Numbered from the stretch's first letter, positions 54,410-63,871 are shown. The stretch: 64,000 bases of DNA from Corynebacterium glaucum (GCF_002287505.1 NZ_CP019688.1:868001-932000), one strand, 5' to 3'. Notes: a model not told the origin generated them from the sequence alone. Numbers and translations: made by a program.

Positions 54410-55201
54410 TTAACCCAAGAACGCCTTGTCGGAAAGGGTGGCGCCCTTGATGTTGGCGAACTGAGCCAGCAGGTCGTGGACGGTGAGCTTGTTCTTGGTC
54501 GCGTCGTCTGCTTCCCAGACGATCTTGCCCTCGTGCATCATGATCAGCCGGTTGCCCACACGCAGCGCCTGTTCCATGTTGTGGGTGACCATCAGCGTGG
54601 TCAGCCCGCCGTCTTCCACGATGGAGCGGGTGAGGTCGGTGACCAGCGCCGCGCGCTCCGGGTCGAGTGCCGCGGTGTGCTCGTCCAGCAGCATCACCTT
54701 CGGCTGGGTGAAGCCAGCCATAAGCAGCGAGAGCGCTTGGCGCTGGCCGCCCGAGAGTAGGCCAACCTTGTGGGTGAGACGGTTCTCCAGGCCCAGGTCG
54801 AGGGACTTCAGCTGGTCGACGAAGATGTCGCGGCGCTGCTGGTTCAGCGCGCGGCCCAGGCTGCGGGACTTGCCGCGCAGGTAGGCCAACGAGAGGTTTT
54901 CCTCGATGGTGAGGTTCGGGGCAGTGCCGGTCAAGGGATCCTGGAAGACGCGGCCCACGTGGCGGGCGCGTTGGTGTTCCTTCATCTTCGTCATGTCGGT
55001 GCCGTCGATAAGCACCTTGCCCTCATCGGGCTTGAGCCGGCCGGCAACCATGTTGAGCAATGTGGACTTGCCGGCGCCGTTGGAGCCGATGATGGTGACG
55101 AAGTCGCCTTCGGCGAGCGTGAGGTCAACCCCTGCGAGTGCGACGCGCTCGTTGGCGGTGCCGGGGAAGAATGTTTTGCGGACACCGTGGATCTTAAGCA
55201 T
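54410..55201 (-). CDS. ABC importer ATPase (TrpZ-like)
   Basis: A 263-residue ATPase with Walker A GSNGAGKST, signature LLSGGQRQALSLL, Walker B VMLLDEHTAAL and the switch His in MVTHNMEQAL. It powers the permease encoded just upstream, overlapping it by 8 bp. Start ATG 55201. The three-gene order (binding protein, permease, ATPase) matches the family of importers for aromatic amino acids or unknown solutes. Confidence 0.93.
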   Translation of the reverse strand: MLKIHGVRKTFFPGTANERVALAGVDLTLAEGDFVTIIGSNGAGKSTLLNMVAGRLKPDEGKVLIDGTDMTKMKEHQRARHVGRVFQDPLTGTAPNLTIEENLSLAYLRGKSRSLGRALNQQRRDIFVDQLKSLDLGLENRLTHKVGLLSGGQRQALSLLMAGFTQPKVMLLDEHTAALDPERAALVTDLTRSIVEDGGLTTLMVTHNMEQALRVGNRLIMMHEGKIVWEADDATKNKLTVHDLLAQFANIKGATLSDKAFLG

Positions 55202-56093
55202 GGACCTTCTCCTTCTTGCCGCGGGAACCCGGGTTGCCGATGCCTTGGCCCAGGGACTGGAACTTCGGCAGCAGCAGCGCGATGACCACAAGCACTGCGG
55301 AAACCAGCTTCATGTCGTTCGGGTTCAGGCCGAGCTGGAGCGCGAGGAAGATGATCAGGCGGTAGACCACCGCGCCGACAACGACTGCGAATATGGCCTG
55401 GAGGAGCCGGCGCTGGCCGACGATTGCCTGGCCGACGATCACCGATGCCAAGCCGACGACGATCAGACCGATGCCCATCGAGATGTCGGCGAAGCCCTGG
55501 TACTGGGCGACAAGCGCGCCGGCGAGGCCGACAAGGCCGTTCGACAGAGCGAGGGTGAGGATCTTCGTGTTGTCGGTGGAAACGCCGAAGGAGGTGATCA
55601 TCGGGCCGTTGTCGCCGGTTGCGCGAATGGACAGGCCGAGGTCTGTGGAGAGGAACCAGTAGACGATGAGCGCGAGTGCGCTCACACCAGCGAGCAGGAT
55701 AGCCGGGCCGGCCCAGTTGCCCATGAGGCCGGTGTCGCGCATCGCGGTGAAGGCGGTATCTTCGCGCAGCAGCGGGAGGTTCGCCGAGCCCATGATGCGC
55801 AGGTTGATCGACCAAAATCCGATCTGGGTCAAGATACCGGCGAGCAGGCCGTCGATGCCACCTTTGGTGTGCAGCAGACCGGTGATGACTCCAGCGAGAA
55901 AGCCGATGACGAACCCGGCGAGCGTTGCCACGATCGGGTTGATGCCGTTGATGATCAGCATCGCGGCGGTACCGCCGCCCGCGGTGAAACTGCCGTCCAC
56001 CGTGAGGTCAGCGAAGTTGAGGACGCGGAACGTCAGATACACGCCCAGCGCCATCACGCCGTAGAGAATGCCGAGTTCTAAAGCTCCGATCAT
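55194..56093 (-). CDS. ABC importer permease (TrpY-like)
   Basis: A 299-residue protein with about eight to nine membrane segments of the BPD_transp_2 type (VLNFADLTVDGSFTAGGGTAAMLI, LHTKGGIDGLLAGILTQIGFWSINLRIMG). This matches the permeases paired with PF04392-type binding proteins. It is 18 bp after the binding-protein gene and overlaps the ATPase. Confidence 0.9.
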   Translation of the reverse strand: MIGALELGILYGVMALGVYLTFRVLNFADLTVDGSFTAGGGTAAMLIINGINPIVATLAGFVIGFLAGVITGLLHTKGGIDGLLAGILTQIGFWSINLRIMGSANLPLLREDTAFTAMRDTGLMGNWAGPAILLAGVSALALIVYWFLSTDLGLSIRATGDNGPMITSFGVSTDNTKILTLALSNGLVGLAGALVAQYQGFADISMGIGLIVVGLASVIVGQAIVGQRRLLQAIFAVVVGAVVYRLIIFLALQLGLNPNDMKLVSAVLVVIALLLPKFQSLGQGIGNPGSRGKKEKVHA

Positions 56094-56111
56094 GGCGGTG
56101 AGTCTAACCCC

Positions 56112-57134
56112 TTAGACTTTCTCGGCCTGATCCAGGATGGCCTGCGGAACCGTCAGGCCCTGGTTCTCAATCGCCTTTTCATTGATCACGTAGGAGAACT
56201 CGGAGGCGGTCTCCACTGGCATGTCGGCGGTGTCTTCGCCGTCGCGAAGCACGCGCAGCGCCATCTCGCCCGTCTGGTAGCCGAGCTTGTGGTAGTCGAT
56301 GCCGATGGTGGCGGCAGCTCCGCCTTCGACGGCGCCGGCCTCAGCGCCGATCACCGGGATGCCCTTCTGCTCTGCGGCCTGCACCAGGGAGGCGATGCCG
56401 GAGACGACCATGTTGTCGGTGGGCACGTAGAACACGTCGACGTCGCCGAGCGCCTCAATGGCCTGCGGGATCTCGTTGACACTGGTGACGGTCTGGGTCT
56501 CGACGGTCCAGCCGCGGCCGTCCGCCTCTTCCTTGGCGTTGTCCACCTGAATCTGGGAGTTGATCTCGCCGGAGGCGTAGACGATGCCGACCTTGGTTGC
56601 GTCCGGGACGAGTTCGGAGATGAGGTCGAACTGGTCCTTGATCGGCGTCTCGTCCGAGGTGCCGGTGATGTTTCCGCCCGGCGCGTCCATGGAGTCCACC
56701 AGCTGTGCCTCGACCGGGTCGGTGACGGCGGTGAAGAACACCGGGGAGTCGGTGACGTTTTGCACCATGGCCTGCGCTGCCGGGGTGGCAACGGCCAGCA
56801 CGGCATCGAGCTTCTGGCCTGCGAACTGCTGCGCGATGGTCAGCGCGGTGGCCTGCTCGCCGTTGGCGTTCTGCTCAGTCCAGTTGACCTCGACACCGGC
56901 GTCCTCGAACGCTTCCTTGAAACCTGCGGTCGCAGCGTCGAGCGCCGGGTGCTGCACCAGCTGGCTGATGCCGATGTTGTAGGACTCACCGGATGCTGCG
57001 GCATCTCCCTTGTCAGCGTCCGAGTCGGAGCTGGAGTCCTGCGAGCAGCCGGCGAGAACGAGTGCAGTAGCGCCAAGTGTGGCGGTAACGATGCGGGTGC
57101 GAGCGCCGAAGCGGCCGAAGGTGCGGTGTGACAT
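56112..57134 (-). CDS. ABC importer substrate-binding lipoprotein (TrpX-like)
   Basis: A 340-residue lipoprotein (lipobox VLAGCS) with the two-lobed ABC_sub_bind pattern: YNIGISQLVQHPALDAATAGFKEAF, LAVATPAAQAMVQ, PVFFTAVTDPVEAQLV and YVPTDNMVVSGI. Relatives bind tryptophan or other aromatic solutes, and the ligand here is not known. AGGAGG seven bases before ATG 57134 fixes the start. A perfect 9-bp dyad lies 28 bp upstream. Confidence 0.9.
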   Translation of the reverse strand: MSHRTFGRFGARTRIVTATLGATALVLAGCSQDSSSDSDADKGDAAASGESYNIGISQLVQHPALDAATAGFKEAFEDAGVEVNWTEQNANGEQATALTIAQQFAGQKLDAVLAVATPAAQAMVQNVTDSPVFFTAVTDPVEAQLVDSMDAPGGNITGTSDETPIKDQFDLISELVPDATKVGIVYASGEINSQIQVDNAKEEADGRGWTVETQTVTSVNEIPQAIEALGDVDVFYVPTDNMVVSGIASLVQAAEQKGIPVIGAEAGAVEGGAAATIGIDYHKLGYQTGEMALRVLRDGEDTADMPVETASEFSYVINEKAIENQGLTVPQAILDQAEKV

Positions 57135-57161
57135 GGGAATGCCTCCTGGATCTCTCAAAAG

Positions 57162-57182
57162 CTGCAACCAGGGTGGTTGCAG
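57162..57182. promoter_or_regulatory. Palindrome upstream of the ABC importer
   Basis: CTGCAACCA and TGGTTGCAG are separated by three bases. It could be a repressor operator or a short 5'-UTR hairpin that controls the binding-protein gene. It is the only strong dyad in this promoter. Confidence 0.55.
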
Positions 57183-57253
57183 TGATAATCGGAGAGCATA
57201 GTTTATTTAGGCGCGCATATTATTGAGTTTCGCTAGTGAAGTGATTGTGCGCG

Positions 57254-57625
57254 CTAGTGCGTCGCGGTCGTCTGTTGGTAGACCGCCAGCCGCGGCTTGC
57301 CATCAACGTGGTGGTACACGCTGGTCATGATCGCTTCGAACGGCTCCTCGCCGTCGCGCCGCGCCACCGCGCGGTACACCAGGGCTGCGGCGTTGGTGCC
57401 CATCGGCACCAGACGCTCGTCGGAAAGCTCGTAGGAAGCCCACGCGGGCGCGCCGTTCAGCGACTCGACCACCGCGTCGCGGGTGAGGACAAACCCGTTG
57501 ACGAGGACCATCAGCCCGTCGTCAAGCATGAGCTCCCCATAGAAAGCCCCGCCGCGAGATTCGCACAACGCGTCCCAGCCCATGCGCTCCAGCTCGAGCA
57601 GTGATTCCAGAGTCAAGTCAGCCAT
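57254..57625 (-). CDS. SnoaL/DUF4440-like protein
   Basis: A 123-residue NTF2-fold protein: LTLESLLELERMGWDAL, GGAFYGELMLDDGLMVLVNG, TRDAVVESLNGAPAW and a closing TSVYHHVDGKPRLAVYQQT. The function is unknown. The start ATG 57625 is chosen by fold length, since the upstream extension has no conserved content. Confidence 0.75.
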   Translation of the reverse strand: MADLTLESLLELERMGWDALCESRGGAFYGELMLDDGLMVLVNGFVLTRDAVVESLNGAPAWASYELSDERLVPMGTNAAALVYRAVARRDGEEPFEAIMTSVYHHVDGKPRLAVYQQTTATH

Positions 57626-57752
57626 GCGGTGAATGCTACCGGCGCGGCAGGTCGACGGCAGGGAGCGCGAGCTTTGCGACGGTCCTCCGGGCCGGCGGTG
57701 TGGAGGATCCGTGGCTCGCCGTCGCAACATCGACTGATTTATGCTCGGCGCC

Positions 57753-58208
57753 ATGCAGATGCAAACCACCACCCGGGTAGTCGGGGTGGACGTCGCTCGA
57801 GCGGTCGCCTTGATCGGCATGTTCGCCGCTCACCTGCTCTACCTCGAAGGGGTAGTGGGGGAGGTGGTCTACGGCTTCCCGTCGGCGCTGTTCGCGTTCG
57901 TCAGCGGCATTTCCATGGCGCTGATGGCGGAGCGCGGCGCCCGCCCGGCGCACTTTGTGGTGCGTGGAGCGCTGCTTCTCGTGCTGTTCGGGTTGCTCCT
58001 GCTCATCCCCACCGACATCATCATCGTCCTCGGCGTGCTCGGGGCCTCAATGATCTGCTTGGCCTCGGCGCTGCGCTTCGTCGCGCGGATCCTGCTGCCG
58101 GCTTCGGTGATCGCAATGGAGCGCGACACCTTCGCCGGTGACGCCTTGGAGGCGCTGCGGCGTCGCTGGATTAGGCGAGGATGCCGCCGCGCAGGAATGC
58201 CGGGATGA
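57753..58208 (+). pseudogene. Shortened DUF418-like gene fused to a foreign tail
   Basis: The first 110 residues or so match the N-terminus of the protein at 50954 (GVDVARAVALIGMFAAHL, YGFPSALFAFVSGISMALMA). The frame then jumps to AMERDTFAGDALEA, which resembles the protease at 51837 just after its signal peptide (AMESDTFAGD). The end overlaps the 3' end of the 5'-nucleotidase gene. It looks like a deleted copy of the DUF418-protease pair. Confidence 0.65.
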
Positions 58209-60168
58209 ACCGCGAGATCAGGCCAAGCACCGAGGTCAGGCCAACGAGAGCGATGCGGGCGATGGTTAGCACCGGGTTTTCCTTGACCGGCTGGACGGTG
58301 TGCGACGGATCCTTCTTGTCGTCGTCCTTGTTGTCGTCGTCGGCGCCTGGGGTGGTGGTCGCCGCGCCAAGCTCGACCGGAACAACGGCTTCGGTGCCGG
58401 TGTCGGTGGTGATCTTCAGCTCCTGCGTGCCGGTCAGGCCTGCGGGCACGTCGAGCTCCACGGTTGCAACGCCGTACTCGTTCTTGGTTGCGCCGCCGGT
58501 GTCGGCGGTGATCGGTGCGGAGACGGTGGCGTCGCCAAGCGAGACGGTGACGGTGGATGCGGTCTCGCCATCGGCGTAGAGCAGGGAGCTGAGCTCGATG
58601 GTCGCCTTCTCGCCGGCCTTGAGCGACTTCGGGAGGTGGACACCGACGTTGGACTGGCTGGTGCGCGGGGTCGGGTTCTCGTTCGCGCCGAGGAACTCTA
58701 CAAGCGCGTTGACATCGATGTAGCCCAGGTTGGCCTGCGCGCTGCCGCGGGTGAACGCCTCGAACTTGTCGCCACCGCTGAGCAGGAACTGTGAACCTGC
58801 GACGATGTAGGTTGCCTCCGGGTCGAGCGGTTCGCCGTCGATGGTCACGGAGGTGACCTTGGATCCGACCGGTGCAGTCGGGTCGTAGGTGTAGGTCACG
58901 TTGTCAGAGACGCCGAGCGGGAACATCGGGCGGTCCGGGTCCTCGCGCCACTGCTGCTCGAGCGCCGCGACGAAGTCGGAACCCTTGAGCTCGACGTAGG
59001 TGTTCTCGTTGCCGAACGGCTGGATCGCGAACGCCTCGGCGTAGGTCACCTCGCCCGGCTCGAGCTCCGCGCGCACGCCGCCCGCGTTCATCACAGCGAT
59101 GTCGACCTTGACAGCAGAGTTGTTGGTCACGCCCTGGCGAGTCACCTCAGCGATGAAGTTGTTCAGCTGCGACTCCTGCGCACCGTTGCGGTAGAACTGG
59201 GTGTCCACCTTGCCGATCACACGGTTGCCCTCGACGCTTGCGGCATCGACTGCGGCGTTCACGATCGCCTCGACCTCCGGCTGCGGGGTGTCGCAGGCGC
59301 GGATCGCGTCAGCGTCGAGAAGCTCGACCTTGTCAAAGGTGATCTCGCCGGTGGCGCGGTCGAAGCTGATGTCGACGTTGGCGAGGTTCTTGCCGTACTC
59401 GCCGGCCTGGATGAGCACAGGGGAGTTATCCGGCTCGTTGATCACCTGGTGGGAGTGGCCCAGGAAGGCGATGTCGACGGAGTCGGAGAACTCGCTGGCT
59501 TTGATGCCACCTTCGTGAACGAGTGCGACCACGATGTCAGCTTTCTTCGAGTTCTTCAGCTCGTCGGCGAGAGTGTTGGTAACTGCAACCGGGTTGTTCC
59601 AGGTGATGCCTGCGATCGATGCGGGGTTGACCAGGTTCGGCATGTCGTCGGTAACCGTGCCAACGAACGCGACCTTGACGCCGTCGATCTCCTTGATCAC
59701 GTAATCCTCGGTGCCGTCGACACTGTCAGCGTTGGCGGCGAGCCAGGTCCAGTTCGCGTCGGCGGCGACGCGGTTGGCGAAGTCCTCCGTGCCCTGGTCG
59801 AACTCGTGGTTGCCCACGGCAGACACCTCGAGGCCCATGAGGTTCAGGACATCGATCGTGGGTGCGTCATCCAGCAGCATCGACTCAAACGGGGAAGCGC
59901 CGATTAAGTCACCGGAGGAAGTGAAGATGTGGTTGCGGCCTTCGGCTGCGCGATCGACGGCGCACTTGAGGTGGGTTGCGCCCGGAACGCGCTGGGTGGT
60001 GTTCCAGTAGCCGTGGAAATCTGTGATGTTGGAGATCGTCAGCTGGGCGGTGCCAGCGTTCGTTGGTTGTGCAATGGCGACGGTGGTGCCGGAGACAGCA
60101 ATCGCGGCGGCAGTTGCAGTCGCGGTGGTAACGGTGGCGAAGTTGAGGCGGAAGCGACGGGTACGCAT
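58171..60168 (-). CDS. Secreted 5'-nucleotidase/UDP-sugar hydrolase (UshA-like)
   Basis: A 665-residue exported enzyme that removes phosphate from extracellular nucleotides. It has a signal peptide, the metallophosphatase domain (ITDFHGYWN, SGDLIGASPFESMLLDD, VGNHEFDQG, LGHSHQV), and the 5'-nucleotidase C-terminal domain (MNAGGVRAELEPGEVTYAEAFAIQPFGN). An Ig-like region follows, and last a membrane segment with a basic end that keeps it on the cell surface. ATG 60168. The 277-bp upstream region holds a repeated 13-mer. Confidence 0.92.
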   Translation of the reverse strand: MRTRRFRLNFATVTTATATAAAIAVSGTTVAIAQPTNAGTAQLTISNITDFHGYWNTTQRVPGATHLKCAVDRAAEGRNHIFTSSGDLIGASPFESMLLDDAPTIDVLNLMGLEVSAVGNHEFDQGTEDFANRVAADANWTWLAANADSVDGTEDYVIKEIDGVKVAFVGTVTDDMPNLVNPASIAGITWNNPVAVTNTLADELKNSKKADIVVALVHEGGIKASEFSDSVDIAFLGHSHQVINEPDNSPVLIQAGEYGKNLANVDISFDRATGEITFDKVELLDADAIRACDTPQPEVEAIVNAAVDAASVEGNRVIGKVDTQFYRNGAQESQLNNFIAEVTRQGVTNNSAVKVDIAVMNAGGVRAELEPGEVTYAEAFAIQPFGNENTYVELKGSDFVAALEQQWREDPDRPMFPLGVSDNVTYTYDPTAPVGSKVTSVTIDGEPLDPEATYIVAGSQFLLSGGDKFEAFTRGSAQANLGYIDVNALVEFLGANENPTPRTSQSNVGVHLPKSLKAGEKATIELSSLLYADGETASTVTVSLGDATVSAPITADTGGATKNEYGVATVELDVPAGLTGTQELKITTDTGTEAVVPVELGAATTTPGADDDNKDDDKKDPSHTVQPVKENPVLTIARIALVGLTSVLGLISRFIPAFLRGGILA

Positions 60169-60318
60169 TGTGTGCGGGGCCTTTCGAGCTCAGCAGATAA
60201 CGGGGAAGAGGCAAAGTCAGCGGTGCGGGTATACCGCACGAACGCTGAGAAAAGTCTAAGACCGCGTCTTGGATCCCGCAGGGCAAGCTGTTTCTCCCGG
60301 TTGGTGCGCTCGGTCCCC

Positions 60319-60425
60319 GTTGTAGACCTCAGCGTTGTAGACCTCACCGGAATGCCGATCGCACAAGTCACTCCAGCCACAGCTGAACTGGGCTTTTATA
60401 GGGCGGAATTCTTGAGGTCTACAAC
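60319..60425. repeat. Triple 13-bp repeat in the intergenic region
   Basis: GTTGTAGACCTCA occurs at 60319-60331 and 60334-60346 (15-bp period), and its exact complement at 60413-60425. Between them is a TTTTATA-containing stretch. It lies 150-260 bp upstream of the 5'-nucleotidase and just after the VWA gene. It could be a cluster of regulator sites or a large stem-loop terminator. Confidence 0.6.
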
Positions 60426-60445
60426 CGGAGCCGGGGGGGAGGCGG

Positions 60446-62443
60446 CTAGAACCAGCCGCGCAAGTACTCACCGACCACGGCTCCGCCGAGCTCGTCTAAG
60501 TCCGGAGCCACGACGTTCGCGCCGGAGCGGTTTGCCATGGCGTCGAGAAGCGCGATGAGCCCCGGGTCGTCGGCCAGCCGGAAGAAGGTGATGCGCGCGC
60601 CGCGTTTCGTCACCGAGTCGAGCGCGTCAATGGTGCGGGCCAGCGTGATGCGGTCGGTCGGCCAGTTGAAGTGCGCCTCGCCCCATTCGGTGAGCATCGA
60701 TGTCGGCTCGCCGTCGGTGACAATCAAAAGCGTCGGGTCGAGACCGGGGTGGCGGGTGAAGAACTGCTCCGCGAGCAATAGCGCGTGGTGCAGGTTCGTG
60801 CCTTTTTCTTGGATGGGCGGCAGGCCGGTGAGCTCCTCAATCGACAGCGTCTGAGCGTAGAGCCCGAAACCGATGAGGGTGAGTTCGTCGCCGCGGAACT
60901 GCGTGGACATCAGGTGGTGCAGCGCGAGCGCGGTTTGCTTCATGGGCATCCACCTGCCCTCCATCGCCATGGAGAACGAGGTGTCTACCAACAGCGCTAC
61001 GGCGTTGCGAGTGCGTGCTTCGGTCTCCACGACCTCGATGTCGCCGACCTGGATGCGCACGCCGCCTGCGAGGTCGCCAGCAAAGTTGGCCGCGCTGCCG
61101 CCTTCGGCCACCGTGCGCTGGATCGCGTTCGTGATTGTGCGGGTGGTGTCCCACGGCTGCGTGTCGCCGAACTCCCAAGGCCGGGTCCCGCCCGTGGCTT
61201 CCCCGGTCTGCCCGGCCAAGCGCGTGTCGCGTTGGCCTTCGCGGGAAGACAGGTGCTGCGCGGCGTCGTCAAGCAATGCTTTGCCCAACATGCGCATTGC
61301 GCGAGGGGAAAGCTGCAGTGACCCGGATTCTCCCTTGTTCAGCAGGCCCGAGTCGCGAAGGGCGCGCTCGAGGTCTTTGAGCATCTGGGCGTTGGTGGCG
61401 GCGTCTTCGCCGAGGAGATCGGCGATATCGTCGAGGTCGATGTCACCGGGGCGCGCGCCGGAGAGCGTGTCGGCGAGCTGGTCCATGCGGCCGATGTCGC
61501 GCATGGCGCGCGAAGCGTCGCCGAGCCCCAGCGGATCGTCACCGGAAAACTGCTCACCGGAGGTCCAGTCGAGGTCTGGGCGGATCCCGCGCAGGTTCGC
61601 GTCCAGCTCGGAGACCAGGTTCATCAGCTCCTCGGAGCCGAAAGCCTGCGCGGCAAGCTCCATGAGTTCGCGGCGCTGCTCCTCCGTCATCGAATTCAGC
61701 ATGCGCTGCGCGGCGGCCGAGCGCTGGGCGAGCAGCTCCGCCAGCTCGTCAATGTTCTTCGGGTTCTCCGGGAACTGGTGGCCGTGCTTCGCCATGAACT
61801 CCTCGAAGTCGGCATCAGCGGCCATGCCCGCGCGGTGCTTGCCCAGCAGCACGTTCAGATCGCGCAGCATCTCTGCCACGGCCGCGCGGTCCTCATCAGT
61901 CGCGTTCTCCAGCGCGCCCTTCATGCCGGCGAAGCGCTGGTCCAAGATCTCGCGACCGAGCAGGTCTTTGATCTGGTCGAACTTCTCGCGCGCCTCGCCG
62001 GATGCCCACTCGTACTCGCCGAGCTCGCTCACTGCAGCCGCTGGCGAATCCGGCAGGTTGTCCAAGGTCATCTCGCGCATGGAGCGGTCAAGATCGTCCA
62101 TCTCCACGTCGCGCGCGAGCTGGCCGCGCTCCGCAAGCACAGCTTCATCGAGCAATTTCTGCACGTCGCGCAAGGTTCCGGTCAGGTTGTGCTGGGACAG
62201 CATTGCTTGTCGACGCTCTGCCAAACGCGCCATCAGATCGTCATAGCCTTCGAGGCCTTGACCGCCTCGCCGCAGATACTCCCGGAGCGCCTGCTGCGCC
62301 GAGTAGCCCGTCATCACATCGTTCGCGATCGCGCGCACCGCCTTGGTCAGATCCGGCGGCGGGGCCAGCGGGTCCGGCCCCGGCGTGTACGCGCGGTAGC
62401 GGGCTCCCCGCCTAGGCCCGCGCGAAGAGTAGGCGTTAGCCAT
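60446..62443 (-). CDS. VWA-domain protein
   Basis: A 665-residue soluble protein. The N-terminal two thirds is helical, with charged segments and no known catalytic site. The C-terminal 200 residues form a von Willebrand factor A domain with the metal-ion site DTSFSMAMEG, a Thr in GTNLHHAL and the VTDGEPTS strand. It overlaps the AAA+ gene by 8 bp, so the pair probably works as a MoxR/chelatase-like ATPase with its VWA adaptor. Confidence 0.88.
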   Translation of the reverse strand: MANAYSSRGPRRGARYRAYTPGPDPLAPPPDLTKAVRAIANDVMTGYSAQQALREYLRRGGQGLEGYDDLMARLAERRQAMLSQHNLTGTLRDVQKLLDEAVLAERGQLARDVEMDDLDRSMREMTLDNLPDSPAAAVSELGEYEWASGEAREKFDQIKDLLGREILDQRFAGMKGALENATDEDRAAVAEMLRDLNVLLGKHRAGMAADADFEEFMAKHGHQFPENPKNIDELAELLAQRSAAAQRMLNSMTEEQRRELMELAAQAFGSEELMNLVSELDANLRGIRPDLDWTSGEQFSGDDPLGLGDASRAMRDIGRMDQLADTLSGARPGDIDLDDIADLLGEDAATNAQMLKDLERALRDSGLLNKGESGSLQLSPRAMRMLGKALLDDAAQHLSSREGQRDTRLAGQTGEATGGTRPWEFGDTQPWDTTRTITNAIQRTVAEGGSAANFAGDLAGGVRIQVGDIEVVETEARTRNAVALLVDTSFSMAMEGRWMPMKQTALALHHLMSTQFRGDELTLIGFGLYAQTLSIEELTGLPPIQEKGTNLHHALLLAEQFFTRHPGLDPTLLIVTDGEPTSMLTEWGEAHFNWPTDRITLARTIDALDSVTKRGARITFFRLADDPGLIALLDAMANRSGANVVAPDLDELGGAVVGEYLRGWF

Positions 62444-63821
62444 AGATCGTTTCGCCCTCTCCGGAGTCCTTCGAGATCTTGCGCGTCAGGTAGAGCGCTT
62501 CCACACCCAGCTCGATCGCGGCGGCGCGTTCGCCGTCGCTGGAGGCGTCGAAGGCGTTCGACAGGTCGTCGTAAAGCGAAGAGCTCAGGCTGGGCAAACC
62601 TTCCAGGAACTCGCGGGCGGTGACCTGCTCGCCGGTGGTGATGAAGGTGTTGCCGTCGAGCGCTTCGATGAGCGGGCCGAAGTCGAGGCCGCGGATGCGC
62701 CCGCGCACGGCTTCGGCGACGGCGTTGCGCAGGAGGTATTCGAGGATTTCCCACTCGCGGCCCTCCTCGCCGTGCTCGAATTCGACCTTGCCGCCGAGGA
62801 CATCGACGGCGGCTTCGAGGTCGACCAGGCGGGCAACGGCCTCGTCCTCGCCGCGCACGGCCGCGCGGCGCTGGGCTGCGGCGGCGACCGTCTCTGCACC
62901 CGCAATGGCGAAGCGGGCGGAAACGCCGGCGCGCTGGTTGACGGCGTCGGACTCGCGAAGCGCGCGGGTGAAGCGGGCGAGGATCTCCATGATCACGTCC
63001 GGCACCTGCGCCACCAGGTCGGCCTCCTGGCGGATCACGGCGATCTCCGCGTCCAGCTCAAGCGGGTAGTGGGTGCGCACCTCCGCGCCGAAACGGTCCT
63101 TCAGCGGGGTGATGATGCGGCCCCGGTTGGTGTAATCCTCCGGGTTCGCAGAGGCGACCACCAGCACGTCCAGCGGCAGGCGCAGCATGTAGCCGCGGAT
63201 CTGGATGTCGGCCTCCTCCATGACGTTGAGCATGGCGACCTGGATGCGCTCGGCCAGATCCGGAAGCTCGTTGATGGCCACAATGCCGCGGTTGGAGCGG
63301 GGGATCAGGCCATAGTGGATGGTCTCCGGGTCGCCCAGGCGGCGGCCCTCGGCCACGCGCATCGGGTCCACGTCGCCGATCAGGTCCGCGACCGAGGTGT
63401 CCGGGGTAGCCAGCTTCTCCGAGTAGCGCTCGGAGCGGTGCAGCCAAGTGATCGGTGTGGCATCGCCGTCGGCCTCGATGCGGCGCTTCGCGGCGTCCGT
63501 GATCGGGTGCAGTGGGTGCTCGCGCAGCTCGGAGTCTTCGAGGACGGGAGTCCATTCGTCGAGAAGCAATGGCAGCGTGCGCAACAGGCGGGTCTTGCCC
63601 TGGCCGCGCTCGCCGAGCAGCACAATGTCGTGCCCCGCGAGGATTGCGCGCTCCACCTGCGGAATTACAGTGTTTTCGAGGCCATGCAGGCCCGGCCACG
63701 GGTCCTCGCCGGCACGCAGCTTGGCCAGCAGGTTGTCGCGCAGTTCTACGCGCACGGGTTTGTAGGTTGCCCCGGCGGCACGCAGCTCGCCGAGGGTGGA
63801 CATGCTTGGAGCTTGGCTCAT
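62436..63821 (-). CDS. AAA+ ATPase, MoxR/Mg-chelatase-like
   Basis: A 461-residue ATPase with Walker A GERGQGKTR, Walker B-like GIVAINELPDL, sensor region VVASANPEDYTNRGRIITPLKDRFG and a C-terminal helical lid. This layout is that of chelatase-type AAA+ proteins, which form rings with VWA partners to remodel or insert metal into target proteins. The target is unknown. ATG 63821 or 63803 could be used. Confidence 0.88.
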   Translation of the reverse strand: MSQAPSMSTLGELRAAGATYKPVRVELRDNLLAKLRAGEDPWPGLHGLENTVIPQVERAILAGHDIVLLGERGQGKTRLLRTLPLLLDEWTPVLEDSELREHPLHPITDAAKRRIEADGDATPITWLHRSERYSEKLATPDTSVADLIGDVDPMRVAEGRRLGDPETIHYGLIPRSNRGIVAINELPDLAERIQVAMLNVMEEADIQIRGYMLRLPLDVLVVASANPEDYTNRGRIITPLKDRFGAEVRTHYPLELDAEIAVIRQEADLVAQVPDVIMEILARFTRALRESDAVNQRAGVSARFAIAGAETVAAAAQRRAAVRGEDEAVARLVDLEAAVDVLGGKVEFEHGEEGREWEILEYLLRNAVAEAVRGRIRGLDFGPLIEALDGNTFITTGEQVTAREFLEGLPSLSSSLYDDLSNAFDASSDGERAAAIELGVEALYLTRKISKDSGEGETIYG

Positions 63822-63871
63822 GGTCGACAGGGTACGCCCGTTCGCTGTGAGGCAGGCCCAGTTTCCAGGCG

